NCBI RefSeq assembly: GCF_000020605.1
Contig: NC_012781.1
Span: 15,001 to 79,000 of the forward strand
Direction of reading: 5' to 3'
Origin: Agathobacter rectalis ATCC 33656
GTDB lineage: Bacteria; Bacillota; Clostridia; Lachnospirales; Lachnospiraceae
Length of the DNA: 64,000 bases
Under the pieces are notes generated by a model. It ran no database searches and was not told the DNA's origin. It worked only from the letters and a program-made list of their open reading frames with translations. A program made the position numbers and the translations under genes. This document shows, piece by piece, positions 20,258 to 29,636 of this stretch. The stretch's first letter is position 1. Each line of letters begins with the position of its first letter.

Positions 20258-23200
20258 ATGCAGATAGAGAATTTGATTAATAAAAGCACAGATACGAAAA
20301 ATACGGACACAAAAACCATAAATGACATGACAGCGGGTATGCGTGTGTCAGACTACATAAAGACAGACAGCAGTGACAATATGTCAAAAAAGGCGGCTGT
20401 TGTCGGTTCGTCAAACTCTGTTGATATGTCGGATACGATATATGCAAGACCACAGGCTAAAAACGAAGCCGGGAACAACGATGGCACAGATATGGCAGAA
20501 AATCTGCTAAATGACATGAATCAGACCTCAGAAAACAGGCGAAATGATATGATTGTCACTGCAAGCACCACCACGAGTGATGATTACAAAGCTGCAAAGG
20601 ATGACGGCTACGATGTCATTGTCACTGAGACCGATAAGATAAAAGCAGTGCTGGCAAAGGCAGGTGTAGATATATCCATATATGGAGATGATCTGAGCAG
20701 GCAGCAGCTTACAGACATCACGGGAAGCCAGACTGAAGCGGCCATGCTTGTCAATCAGATGAAAGCATATGATATTCCTGCTACAGATGACAATATAAAG
20801 GCAGGTACAGATGCCATAGACCGGGCAAAGAGCCTTACAAATATATCCAATGAGACAAAGGCATATCTGGTCAGAAATAACATGAATCCGACGGTTTCCA
20901 ATGTATACAAGGCTACGTACAGCAGCAGTCAGGTACAAGATTACAGGCAGAAAACCAAAATGACGGAGATATCAGATGAGCTGTTTGAGGAGCTTAAGCC
21001 ACAGCTTAAACAGATATTAGAGGAAGCTCATATAGACAGTAGTGATGAGAATCTGAATCAGTGCAGGTGGCTGATAGATGAAGATATAGCCGTTACACCT
21101 GACAATGTGCTGCTTGCGAATCAGGTAGACTGCATCAACGCAGCAGGAGAAAATGTGAGCAGTGATTTTTATGCAAGGGCAGTGACAGAAGCACTGGCAA
21201 TGGGAAAAAAGGCTACAGATGCCACTATGTCACAAGATGGTCTGATATTTGACATGGCAAAGAAAGCCTGTGATGTATTAGGTGAGGCGACCGCAGATGA
21301 CATTGTCACATTAGAGTCAGATAACATACCTGTCACGATAGAGAATCTGTCAAAGCTTATAGCTGCAAGGGGCAAGGATAGTGCAGCATCGCAAGCCTCA
21401 GCGAATAAAGCTGCGGATAATCAGATTACAGACAGCCGGGAAGCAAGGCTTGTGACAGCTCAAAGAAAGCTTGAGGAAGCGAGACTTTCCATGACAGCAG
21501 AAGCCAACCTTTCACTCATAAAAAAAGGAGTTTCAATAGACACAGAGCCTATTGAACGTGTAGTGGAGCTGCTTAAGCAGCAGGAAAATAAATACTACGG
21601 AGCGCTGTTTGGTGATAGCAGTGTAGAGGCATCTGATGATAGGGTACGTATGTACAATAATGTCTGTGATATTTTCAATCAGATGAAGCAGCAGCCGGCG
21701 TATGTACTGACCCTGGAATCCGCTGATGACACTGTGTATGAGCTGTATACAGCAGGCAAAGCAATGAAGCAGTCATTAGAAGCAGCAGCCTCAGGATATG
21801 AGACTCTTATGACATCACCGCGGGCAGATATGGGAGACAGTATATCAAAAGCATTTCAGAATGTGGATGATATACTTAAAGAGCTTCAGATAGATACATC
21901 TGAAAGCAATCGCAGGGCTGTGCGGATACTTGCGTACAACAGTACCGACATCACAGAGGACAATATAAAGCAGATAAAGTCTGTAGATGAGCAGGTGCAG
22001 AGAGCATTCAGCGATATGACACCGGCGGTGACGATTGAGATGATAAAAAGAGGCATATCACCGCTTGATATGAGCATGAGTGACATAAGTGACACTGCCA
22101 GACGGATAAAATCAGAAAATCCTGACGAAAGGGATGAGAAATTCAGCGAGTTTCTCTGGAAGCTTGAAAAGAAAAATGAAATCTCAGAGAAGGAAAGAGA
22201 CTCATATATAGGCATATACAGGCTTATTTCACAGGTGGAGCAGTCAGATGGTGCTGTGATAGGCTCACTTGTTAATCAGGGAGCAGATATTACAATGAAA
22301 AATCTGCTTACAGCGGTCCGGGTACGAGGAAAGAGTGCCATGGACTATAAGGTGGACGATACCTTTGCCGGAGTGGACAGTGTAAGCAGGGGCATTAAAA
22401 TTGACTCACAGATAGAAAGCGCATATCATACAAACTGCCTAAGGGATGTGCTTGATACACTTTCACCTGAGAAAATGGAGTTTGTGCAGTATGACAGCTG
22501 GCTTGATATGACTCCGGAGCAGTTAAGGCAGGCTGTATATGAGGCAGGCGAGGATAACGCACTGTCAGAGCAATATGCCACAGAACAGCTAAGACAGTTC
22601 AATCAGGCAGTTTCGGTGCCTGAGAACGTATATGCTTTTCTAGAGAAATATGATGTAAAAACAACCGCGGTAAACCTCATGGCTGCGTCACGGCTAATGA
22701 AAAATCCGTCAGAGGCAGTAAGAAATCTCTGGGAGCGTGGAGACAGTGCTACGGCAAGGGCTCTTTTGGATGAGACTCTAAGACGGTTTTCTGAGTCGGT
22801 AAAAAATCCAAAGGAGCTTGCGCAGGCGCAGGAAACGCTGGCTGATACAGCAGAGCATGTTATGGATTCGATGATTATAGAGGATAGGCACACCGGTTCA
22901 ATAGACCTCAGACAGATGAAGCTATTATGCAGTCAGCTAAGGATAGCTTCAAATATGTCGAGACAGGAAAACTATATTGTACCAATAGAGACTGCTGACG
23001 GGGTCACAGGTATGAAGCTTCGCATAGTAAGAGGTGAAGATAAAAAGGGACTGGTTGACATATTCCTTGAGGATAAAAAATGCGGCAGGGTAGCTGCATT
23101 TTTTGAGGCAAAGGAAAACTCAGTATCTGCTATGATAGTCACAGACGATGAGCAGACTAAAAAGCTGTTTGAAGATAATATCACTATGTTTGAGGCAGGA

Positions 23201-23398
23201 ATAAGTGATGGTGAACAGCGTGTGCGCATAGATGTGGCACTGGAGCATGATATATCTGCAAAAGAGTCTAAGATGTCAGATAATGAGACTAAAAAGCTGC
23301 TTGATGGCAGTGAAAGTGTCCAGACAACCAGACTATATCACATCGCAGAGCAGTTTATTGTAAATGTCCAGAGGGTGATTGCGCAAGATAGTCTGTAA
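20258..23398 (+). CDS. Large helical-repeat protein, possibly DUF6240/flagellar-type
   Basis: This 1046-aa, mainly helical protein has a Thr/Asn/Asp-rich N-terminus, no signal peptide and no membrane segment. At least seven degenerate copies of a motif of the form T-x-x-N-(I/L/V)-x-x-(A/L) are visible, for example PATDDNIKAG, NPTVSNVYKA, VTPDNVLLAN, PVTIENLSKL, DITEDNIKQI, DITMKNLLTA and TTAVNLMAAS. The last 110 residues look like a compact alpha/beta domain reminiscent of FliK C-termini. From memory this resembles DUF6240 proteins of motile Lachnospiraceae, but I could not confirm that. It overlaps the convergent amidase by 44 bp. Confidence 0.6.
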   Translation: MQIENLINKSTDTKNTDTKTINDMTAGMRVSDYIKTDSSDNMSKKAAVVGSSNSVDMSDTIYARPQAKNEAGNNDGTDMAENLLNDMNQTSENRRNDMIVTASTTTSDDYKAAKDDGYDVIVTETDKIKAVLAKAGVDISIYGDDLSRQQLTDITGSQTEAAMLVNQMKAYDIPATDDNIKAGTDAIDRAKSLTNISNETKAYLVRNNMNPTVSNVYKATYSSSQVQDYRQKTKMTEISDELFEELKPQLKQILEEAHIDSSDENLNQCRWLIDEDIAVTPDNVLLANQVDCINAAGENVSSDFYARAVTEALAMGKKATDATMSQDGLIFDMAKKACDVLGEATADDIVTLESDNIPVTIENLSKLIAARGKDSAASQASANKAADNQITDSREARLVTAQRKLEEARLSMTAEANLSLIKKGVSIDTEPIERVVELLKQQENKYYGALFGDSSVEASDDRVRMYNNVCDIFNQMKQQPAYVLTLESADDTVYELYTAGKAMKQSLEAAASGYETLMTSPRADMGDSISKAFQNVDDILKELQIDTSESNRRAVRILAYNSTDITEDNIKQIKSVDEQVQRAFSDMTPAVTIEMIKRGISPLDMSMSDISDTARRIKSENPDERDEKFSEFLWKLEKKNEISEKERDSYIGIYRLISQVEQSDGAVIGSLVNQGADITMKNLLTAVRVRGKSAMDYKVDDTFAGVDSVSRGIKIDSQIESAYHTNCLRDVLDTLSPEKMEFVQYDSWLDMTPEQLRQAVYEAGEDNALSEQYATEQLRQFNQAVSVPENVYAFLEKYDVKTTAVNLMAASRLMKNPSEAVRNLWERGDSATARALLDETLRRFSESVKNPKELAQAQETLADTAEHVMDSMIIEDRHTGSIDLRQMKLLCSQLRIASNMSRQENYIVPIETADGVTGMKLRIVRGEDKKGLVDIFLEDKKCGRVAAFFEAKENSVSAMIVTDDEQTKKLFEDNITMFEAGISDGEQRVRIDVALEHDISAKESKMSDNETKKLLDGSESVQTTRLYHIAEQFIVNVQRVIAQDSL

Positions 23399-24077
23399 CA
23401 CCGATATATATTGCATGTGCCAGGTCATCCTGATAGTTTTTGTCAGTAAGAAGAAGTGTCTCAGCAGGATTACTCAAGAATCCACATTCTACGATTACGG
23501 TCGGGGATGTGGATTTTTTAAGTATAAAGTATTCTTTATTGGGCTTAATGCTTCGTGGCTTTGCGACACAAAGAGAAGTGTTTAGAGCTCCAAGGACAGA
23601 GGATGCGAGCTCTTTTCCTGCATCAGAGGCTTCATAATAGAATACCTGTGGACCGCAGCTTGAATTGTCCTCAAAGCTGTTTTGATGGATACTGATGCTG
23701 ACTGCCACATTGCTTTTAGACATCAGGGCAGTTCTCTTTGTCAGATCATCTGTCTTTGGATGTTTGGAATTATCAGGAGCGAGGTCGCAGTCGGTGGTTC
23801 TGGTCATGACAACAGTAAAGCCTCTGTTTTCAAACAGCTGTTTAAGAGCCATTGCAATACTCAGGTTGACATCCTTTTCCATGACGCCGGAGGTGGAAAT
23901 CTTACCGGGATCACTTCCACCATGGCCCGGGTCTATTACAATAACAGTTGAATTAGTGTTTTTGCCAGTGTTTTTTGCAAGAGCGCAGACACCTCTTCCG
24001 AGGTAGAAGGACAGAATAAAGAGAGCTAAAATAAGACAGTATTTGTTTTTCTTAATAATGTACATATATTTTTTCAT
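23355..24077 (-). CDS. N-acetylmuramoyl-L-alanine amidase (CwlD/Amidase_3 type)
   Basis: This 240-aa protein has one N-terminal membrane anchor or signal (about 12-33). A zinc amidase_3 domain follows with H52 in DPGHGG, E67 in MEKDVN, H131 in SIHQNS and catalytic E197 in VECGFLSN. It cleaves the amide bond between muramic acid and L-Ala in peptidoglycan outside the membrane. Length and layout resemble CwlD, which makes muramic-delta-lactam in spore cortex, but no spore genes adjoin it. Its 3' end overlaps the plus-strand gene by 44 bp. A terminator hairpin separates it from the upstream GH18 gene. Confidence 0.88.
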   Translation of the reverse strand: MKKYMYIIKKNKYCLILALFILSFYLGRGVCALAKNTGKNTNSTVIVIDPGHGGSDPGKISTSGVMEKDVNLSIAMALKQLFENRGFTVVMTRTTDCDLAPDNSKHPKTDDLTKRTALMSKSNVAVSISIHQNSFEDNSSCGPQVFYYEASDAGKELASSVLGALNTSLCVAKPRSIKPNKEYFILKKSTSPTVIVECGFLSNPAETLLLTDKNYQDDLAHAIYIGVTDYLAQSPSGHLQ

Positions 24078-24088
24078 ATAAGATACCT

Positions 24089-24121
24089 ATAAAAAACCCG
24101 ATGCTCATAGAAGGCATCGGG
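24089..24121 (-). terminator. Terminator between GH18 gene and amidase
   Basis: Read on the minus strand, CCCGATGC / GCATCGGG forms an 8-bp stem followed by TTTTTTAT. It lies 12 bp before the amidase start and so probably ends the GH18 transcript or limits read-through. Confidence 0.75.
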
Positions 24122-24228
24122 TGTGTTTGTATATTATATGATTGGCTGATATTATTTATAACCCATAAAAGGTACTGAGTTAGACTGTAGCTGTAAAGGT
24201 ACGGCCTCTTTCAGTAAGCCTTAAGCAA

Positions 24229-25962
24229 TCAGTTCAGATATTTGATAACAGTATCCCAGACAGATGAATTTTCAAAGCCAAGCTTCCAGAATGCTGCACC
24301 GGCGAGCTTATTGTCGTCGACGAGCTTGAGCCTTTTCTCTAAAGATGTAGTGTCCTCGAGCCATACCTTGTACAGCTTGTTGGATACAGACCACTCAGCG
24401 TAGTTCTGACCGGATTCTTCATCAAGAGCAGCAGTGGCATTGTTTGTGGCAAGCTGTGCTGCAGCTGCGTCCATACTATATACCTGTGAGGCAACAGTGT
24501 ACTTTGACTGATCCTCGGTATCGGTTACGGCATCATCGTCCTCCTTTGGAGTGAGCTCCCATATTCTGGTATAAAAAGGCATGCCGAGAATAATCTGGTC
24601 AGCGGGAACCTCCTTCAGAGTGGATTCAACACCCTCAGTTACCCACGGAATGGAAGAAACTGAGCCGGCATCAGAGCCCTTATAGTGTTCATCGTATCCC
24701 ATAATCACAATATAATCGGCAAAGTTTGCCATATCAGAGCGATTGAAGAACTTGTTGAAGCTGGCAGGTACTGTGACATCAACTGAAAGTGATATACCGT
24801 TATTGTGACACTTTATGGCGAGCTCTCTGATAAACTCGATGTAAGAGTCTCCATATGCTGCTTCTGTGATATTTTCAAAGTCAATATTTACACCATCAAG
24901 CTCATAGTTAAATGCAGCCGACATAATCTGATTGATCAGGGTAGTTCTCGTGGATGTATGTGTGAGCACATATGCTGCATCTACATCAGTATTTTCAAAG
25001 TTGCTGAACAGTCCCCATACCTCGATGCCCTGGGAATGGCAGTAGCTGACATAATCCTTGCTTGCTATATCTGCCAGATTACCGTTGTTGTCATTTAAAT
25101 AAAACCAAGTTGGTGACATTACATTTATGCCCTTGGTTGATGAAATTACCTGGGGCACTTTACTGTTTGCTGACTGGCTTGTTACCTGATTCCAGGCAAG
25201 ACAGATATCCTTATCCTTCTTGATATGCGTAAAGGTCTCTTCCTCATAGTCAGGATTCGTAAGCTTGGTTTTTTTGCTCTCGGACAGAGCCTTGCTCTTT
25301 ATATATCCAATAACACCATCCTCAGTGGCAACCTTATCCCATTTGTCACCGGAATCAAGAATAGTAATCTTGTCATCCTTTTTCACCTCTTTTAGAATAG
25401 GGCTCTTTATGCCGCCCTTCACGCGGACCTGGGTAGACTTGTTTACAGTGGCACTGTCTATTTCATCCCATTTGCTTGTGATGACGATGCGTGCCGGGTC
25501 ATCATATGACTTAAAGGTGATATTGGAGTACTGTTTTACATAGTCTAAAGCGATAAGCGCAGAGTCAGAGGTGGCTTTCACGATCGGATAGCCAAAGTCA
25601 TTGGTCTGCTTGGTGACACTGTAGCTATTGCTGTCAGCCGCCGCTGAGATGATATCAGATGCGGTTGTGTAAAGAAGCACATTCTCATTTGCATCCCAGT
25701 AAAATCTGGAATTTAATGAGTCGTGAACAAATTTGTAATCAACGTATATTTTTTTATCTATTATTTTAGCCTTGTAATCGGATAGCTCATTATCTACAAT
25801 GAGAGCAGCCTCATCATCAGAAGAGATATTGAAATACTCTTTAAGATCCTCTGTCTTTTTCGTAGGGGTGTATTTATTGATAAGAGCAGTTATACCCATT
25901 ATTATTACAACGAGGATAATAAGTCCGGTTACTATAAGTGCAGGCAATAATTTCTTTTTCAT
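24229..25962 (-). CDS. Membrane-anchored SH3b/GH18 cell-wall hydrolase
   Basis: This 577-aa protein has an N-terminal anchor (6-28), a region resembling copper-amine-oxidase N-like stalk domains (about 45-160) and a bacterial SH3 domain (about 172-225). A GH18 barrel (about 275-577) carries the catalytic DGVNIDFE motif at 356-363, with Glu363 as acid. The GH18 part resembles SleL/YaaH/YdhD peptidoglycan N-acetylglucosaminidases more than chitinases. It probably works on the cell wall from the outer membrane face, near the amidase gene on the same strand. Confidence 0.88.
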   Translation of the reverse strand: MKKKLLPALIVTGLIILVVIIMGITALINKYTPTKKTEDLKEYFNISSDDEAALIVDNELSDYKAKIIDKKIYVDYKFVHDSLNSRFYWDANENVLLYTTASDIISAAADSNSYSVTKQTNDFGYPIVKATSDSALIALDYVKQYSNITFKSYDDPARIVITSKWDEIDSATVNKSTQVRVKGGIKSPILKEVKKDDKITILDSGDKWDKVATEDGVIGYIKSKALSESKKTKLTNPDYEEETFTHIKKDKDICLAWNQVTSQSANSKVPQVISSTKGINVMSPTWFYLNDNNGNLADIASKDYVSYCHSQGIEVWGLFSNFENTDVDAAYVLTHTSTRTTLINQIMSAAFNYELDGVNIDFENITEAAYGDSYIEFIRELAIKCHNNGISLSVDVTVPASFNKFFNRSDMANFADYIVIMGYDEHYKGSDAGSVSSIPWVTEGVESTLKEVPADQIILGMPFYTRIWELTPKEDDDAVTDTEDQSKYTVASQVYSMDAAAAQLATNNATAALDEESGQNYAEWSVSNKLYKVWLEDTTSLEKRLKLVDDNKLAGAAFWKLGFENSSVWDTVIKYLN

Positions 25963-26537
25963 GTGTAAAAATCCTTTCCTATTATTTGGTGTCGAAATTG
26001 CTTAAGCTAATTATACCATTGTGAAATAGCATATTCAAATAATATGAAATAAATTTGTAATAAATTAAGAAATTTGTTTATGCATTTTGGCGCGGAAGGA
26101 GCAAAAGCTTCCCCCGCGCACATAGCTTTTCTTTTTAAAATATGTCTTTTGGTTGTCTTTTTGCATTTAAACGGGGTAAAGGACCAAAAATATGCTGACA
26201 TCGATTTCTTCAGAGTAATAAAAATGATATTAATCGTTAATGAATGATTTTTTATAGAAATTGATATTTCCGGAGCTTTCCACACCCAATTTAATTGCTG
26301 ATTTTTAGTTTCGTTTAATTTGATAAAATATCTGTAAAAATTCCAATATATCAATATAGTTTATTCTTCTATAAAAATACCTCCGTCTATATATAATGAT
26401 TATGAGTAAAAACTGATAAGTAACAAATGGCCCTATGTCATGAAGCGCTCTGTGGCATTAAAAGTATAAGCCCTCCGAAGGCTTCGGACATAAAATTGAT
26501 AAACAGCTGGTTAAAGATGTCATTTTGCATCGTGATA
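25963..26537. other. 575-bp AT-rich intergenic region with one GC-rich hairpin
   Basis: This lies between the GH18 gene and the ATPase ORF, both on the minus strand. It contains a strong isolated hairpin at 26090-26119 (GCGC and GGAAG arms pairing with CTTCC and GCGC across a CCC bulge) and a small palindrome TCCGAA/TTCGGA at 26476-26490. A 115-codon minus-strand ORF (26007-26354) lacks a ribosome-binding site and looks composition-driven. No gene is called. Confidence 0.4.
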
Positions 26538-27146
26538 TTAATTCCTTTCTGATATCTTATCCAGAGTGCCAAACAGGCTGGTATTGATGAGGAACGGGTC
26601 CTCTAAGTAAGGAAAGCCTACCACCGGATACTTAAAATGTTTATGGTTAATTGTCTTTTTCTTTTCCACGAGATTAAACAATATTTTTACGCTTTCTGAA
26701 TCAGTTATTTTGTTTGAATTGAATAGCTCGATAATTCTGTTCAAAGAGCCCCGGTTCCATTTACTTATTGTACACACAGCGATTCTTACGTCACACCTCA
26801 TAAATTCCTTTAAGGTGTTTGGATTAAGTATGCCGAAATCAATAATCACACGCTCGTATCTCATGTTTAAAATCTCAGTTAGTGTGGACATGACTGCGTG
26901 AGGAAAGAAATCTACATTCTTATAAGTAAAAACCTTTTCGTCTGCTGTCTTTGACAGTGAAAGAATTTCGTGTGTACCATTCAGCTCAACATAGGCGGTT
27001 CTATACATGCATTTATTGCTCATATAATTACAAAGAGCAAGGCTTATATGTGTTGTGCCTACATTGTGAACGCTGCCACAGACCCCAACTAACTGTGGTG
27101 CAGAATGGACTTTCTTAAATATCCTTTTAAAGTGTCTGATAGTGAT
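26538..27146 (-). CDS. P-loop-like (MinD/TadZ-type) ATPase ORF without a canonical start
   Basis: The first ATG (27023) would give 161 aa, but the reading frame stays open and meaningful upstream. It encodes PQLVGVCGSVHNVGTTHISL, the strand, P-loop and helix that begin a MinD/CpaE-type ATPase. The loop ends in TTH rather than GKT, the same Lys-less variant as in the preceding kinase fusion. No ATG, GTG or TTG exists between the upstream stop near 27203 and ATG 27023. The end given is an ATC that follows a strong AAAGGGAGG. Translation may instead arrive by -1 frameshift from the kinase gene at TTTAAAA (27131-27125). The remainder has an ERVIIDFGIL strand. Confidence 0.6.
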   Translation of the reverse strand: MTIRHFKRIFKKVHSAPQLVGVCGSVHNVGTTHISLALCNYMSNKCMYRTAYVELNGTHEILSLSKTADEKVFTYKNVDFFPHAVMSTLTEILNMRYERVIIDFGILNPNTLKEFMRCDVRIAVCTISKWNRGSLNRIIELFNSNKITDSESVKILFNLVEKKKTINHKHFKYPVVGFPYLEDPFLINTSLFGTLDKISERN

Positions 27147-28453
27147 GCTCCTCCCTTTAGTTCTAACAGCTTTTGAATCAGCGTTTCCTTTTGAACTGAG
27201 CTCTTAAACATATCGCTGTCATAAGGAAAGTGATAAACACTGCAATTAAGTAGTGCCGCAATCGCGGAGGCATCCTGTCTGCTGCACATATTACATATAA
27301 CACTCAGGGAAGCTGTCATTTTTTTGAGAATAGAATGATTCCTGTAGATATCATTCAGATGCCAAAAGCCGCCGTTACATACATATAATACGAGATCCAT
27401 GTCATATATTTTCTCGTTGCACACATCAGTGCCAAGGTCGTATATCTGTATAGCATCTTTTGGAATATTAAACTGTATACCGTCACTGTAGTCGGGTATG
27501 CCCTGAAAGCTTTTGTAATAATAATATCCGTTTTTCTGCTTAAAAATCTGCAGTCCGTCGTGATTACCATGGCAAAGTATGCTTTTTGCTGAGTCTATGT
27601 AGATACCATGATATCCAAGGATATTGAGTTCGCAGGTGAGTGAAACGGCCACGTGGGTGGAGCCGCAGCCTCTGTGACTGCCTAAAACTGCTATTTTGTG
27701 TATGAGATGTGGCTGACCGGTTAATTTTTGAATTTCCTGTATTTCCTGATATAGCTCTGCGACAGTCACGTAACGCAGTGATGCATCAGATGTTGTTGCT
27801 TTTTGGATAATATGCTGAAACTTATGGGAAAAGCTGTCTGGGGTAAAGGTCAGTATATACTGCAGAAGCTGACCTAAGCTGTAAATGTCTGCCGCCGGTG
27901 TAATTGTATCCTCGGTAAAGCATTCGGGGGCAGAGAATTCTATATTCCCATAGTGATTGAAGTTATTTCCATCCTGGATAACATATGCCGATACGCCATA
28001 ATCGATAAGCTTAAGCTTATTGTGGCATACTATAATATGCTCCGGTTTAAGGTCCCTGTAAATAATGGGAGTAGATATCTGTGTATGCAGATAGATAAAA
28101 ACATTGCATAATTGTTCACAAATATTAAAAAATAAACCTGGGGAAATTAACTGCTGATGAAGCAAAAATGAATCTAATGTCTCGCCGTCGATATATTCCT
28201 CGACGATATAGTAAAAAGCATTGTCCTCTTCGAAGTCAAATATACGTGGTATAGACGGATGCTCAAGAGACTTGAGTAGTCTTGCTTCTGATAATGCGGA
28301 TTCGGCGAAAGCAGAAGATTTAGGAACTTTCTTTAGAGCTCTCTCCTGATCCATAGATATGTGTCTGACAAGCGTAACGCTACCGGAGCTGCCGGTTCCG
28401 AGATCTTTAATCATCTCATATTTGTCAAACAAAGAATGATTTGTATTTTTCAT
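27089..28453 (-). CDS. Ser/Thr protein kinase fused to a P-loop-like ATPase domain
   Basis: This 454-aa protein starts with a Hanks-type kinase (about 10-240): glycine loop LGTGSSGSV, Lys41 in ALKK, catalytic RDLKPEH with D134, and metal-binding DYG 151-153 in place of DFG. A MinD/CpaE-like domain follows (about 252-440) with the loop GSHRGCGSTH, which lacks the Walker A lysine. No PASTA or membrane segment is present, so it is cytoplasmic. ATG 28453 is chosen for AAGGAG 6 nt upstream; the in-frame GTG 24 nt earlier has no site. Its 3' end overlaps the next ATPase ORF in the -1 frame. Confidence 0.85.
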   Translation of the reverse strand: MKNTNHSLFDKYEMIKDLGTGSSGSVTLVRHISMDQERALKKVPKSSAFAESALSEARLLKSLEHPSIPRIFDFEEDNAFYYIVEEYIDGETLDSFLLHQQLISPGLFFNICEQLCNVFIYLHTQISTPIIYRDLKPEHIIVCHNKLKLIDYGVSAYVIQDGNNFNHYGNIEFSAPECFTEDTITPAADIYSLGQLLQYILTFTPDSFSHKFQHIIQKATTSDASLRYVTVAELYQEIQEIQKLTGQPHLIHKIAVLGSHRGCGSTHVAVSLTCELNILGYHGIYIDSAKSILCHGNHDGLQIFKQKNGYYYYKSFQGIPDYSDGIQFNIPKDAIQIYDLGTDVCNEKIYDMDLVLYVCNGGFWHLNDIYRNHSILKKMTASLSVICNMCSRQDASAIAALLNCSVYHFPYDSDMFKSSVQKETLIQKLLELKGGASLSDTLKGYLRKSILHHS

Positions 28454-28628
28454 ACGCTCCTTTTGGGTCGAGCGCACATCTCATGGATAACTTATAACAT
28501 ACCTGTAAAATTATTGCAACACTTTTTTTATTTTTTTTTAATAGACCTCGCGCTTTACAATATGACCGGTGTTTATTATAATAGTTTTACGATTTACACG
28601 GATATTTTCGGAAAAGGATGTGAAAAAT

Positions 28629-29369
28629 ATGAAAATTGAGAAGGTAAATGATAATCAGATCCGCTGTACTCTTACCAGAGAGGATCTTGAGGACAGACAT
28701 ATAAAAATAAGCGAACTGGCATATGGATCAGCGAAGGCGAAAAGCCTTTTTAAAGATATGGTAGAGCAGGCCAATTACGAGTTTGGCTTTGAAACAAATG
28801 ATATTCCACTCATGGTGGAGGCAATTCCACTGCCATCAGAGTCTATAGTGCTTATCATCACAAAGGTTGAATATCCGGATGAGCTTGACACCAGATTTTC
28901 AAAGTTTTCAGAGGCAGATGACGACTTTACGGACTTAGGAAATGCAGGACAGCCTCCGGTGATAAAGGGAGCTGCTGATATTTTGGAGCTGTTTGAGCGT
29001 ATCAAGAAGGAAAATGAGAAGACAGCTGACAGTGAGCAGGGCACTGATGATATTACAGAAGAACAGGCTGAGGCTGACGTAGTCAAGCTGTTTGTTTTTG
29101 ATAAATTTGATGATGTGCGCAGGATTTCGCATGTGCTTGACGGCTTTTACAGCGGCAGAAATGACTTATACCGCGACGCTTCAAGCAATAAGTACTATCT
29201 TGTGGCCCACAAGAGTGAGCATACTCCGAAGGAATTCAACAAGGTGTGCAACATCATTTCAGAGTACGCATATCAGAAGAACTATGTGCCTGCCAATGAA
29301 GCATTTTTCAAGGAGCATGGTAATGTGATTATTGAAGAAGCTGCCATCCAGACGCTGGCAGCACTTTAA
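28629..29369 (+). CDS. mecA: Adaptor protein MecA
   Basis: This 246-aa protein has the MecA layout: an N-terminal substrate-binding domain (MKIEKVNDNQIRCTLTREDL), an acidic linker rich in Glu and Asp (about 105-165) and a C-terminal ClpC-binding domain (from about 170). MecA delivers targets to ClpCP and, in Bacillus, regulates competence. ATG 28629 starts the canonical sequence and AAAAGG lies upstream; an in-frame start at 28569 would add residues foreign to the family. It is monocistronic, with its own terminator. Confidence 0.88.
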   Translation: MKIEKVNDNQIRCTLTREDLEDRHIKISELAYGSAKAKSLFKDMVEQANYEFGFETNDIPLMVEAIPLPSESIVLIITKVEYPDELDTRFSKFSEADDDFTDLGNAGQPPVIKGAADILELFERIKKENEKTADSEQGTDDITEEQAEADVVKLFVFDKFDDVRRISHVLDGFYSGRNDLYRDASSNKYYLVAHKSEHTPKEFNKVCNIISEYAYQKNYVPANEAFFKEHGNVIIEEAAIQTLAAL

Positions 29370-29390
29370 CAGAATATTGATTGCAAATAA

Positions 29391-29421
29391 AAGACGGCCT
29401 GCATAAGCAAGCCGTCTTTTC
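29391..29421. terminator. Bidirectional terminator between mecA and the DUF1858 gene
   Basis: The stem AAGACGGC / GCCGTCTT has A-rich and T-rich flanks on both strands and lies between two convergent genes. Confidence 0.85.
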
Positions 29422-29426
29422 GTAAA

Positions 29427-29636
29427 TTAACCGAGGTCGTGATCGATGAATGTGTTGATTTCAACGACAAGATCATCCGGGTCAAGTCCGTGAACCATAG
29501 CAGCCTCTTCGATTGTCTCCATCTGTGATGATGGGCATCCGAGACAGTGCATGCCGATATTTAAAAGTAATGGTGCCACGTTCTGGTCAATCTGAAGAAG
29601 ATCACCAATCATAGTGTCCTTAGTAACTCTAGCCAT
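29427..29636 (-). CDS. DUF1858 domain protein
   Basis: This 69-aa soluble protein has the DUF1858 pattern: KDTMIGDLL at the start, a CLGC motif (GMHCLGCPSSQ) that could bind metal or act in redox chemistry, and a helical end. Family members occur alone or fused to redox and hybrid-cluster proteins; their biochemical role is unsettled. GGAGG lies upstream of ATG 29636. It is monocistronic and convergent with mecA. Confidence 0.88.
   Translation of the reverse strand: MARVTKDTMIGDLLQIDQNVAPLLLNIGMHCLGCPSSQMETIEEAAMVHGLDPDDLVVEINTFIDHDLG

Noticed and set aside
26007-26354. 115-codon minus-strand ORF in the gap after the GH18 gene
   Set aside because: AT-driven composition and no ribosome-binding site; it spans a strong hairpin.
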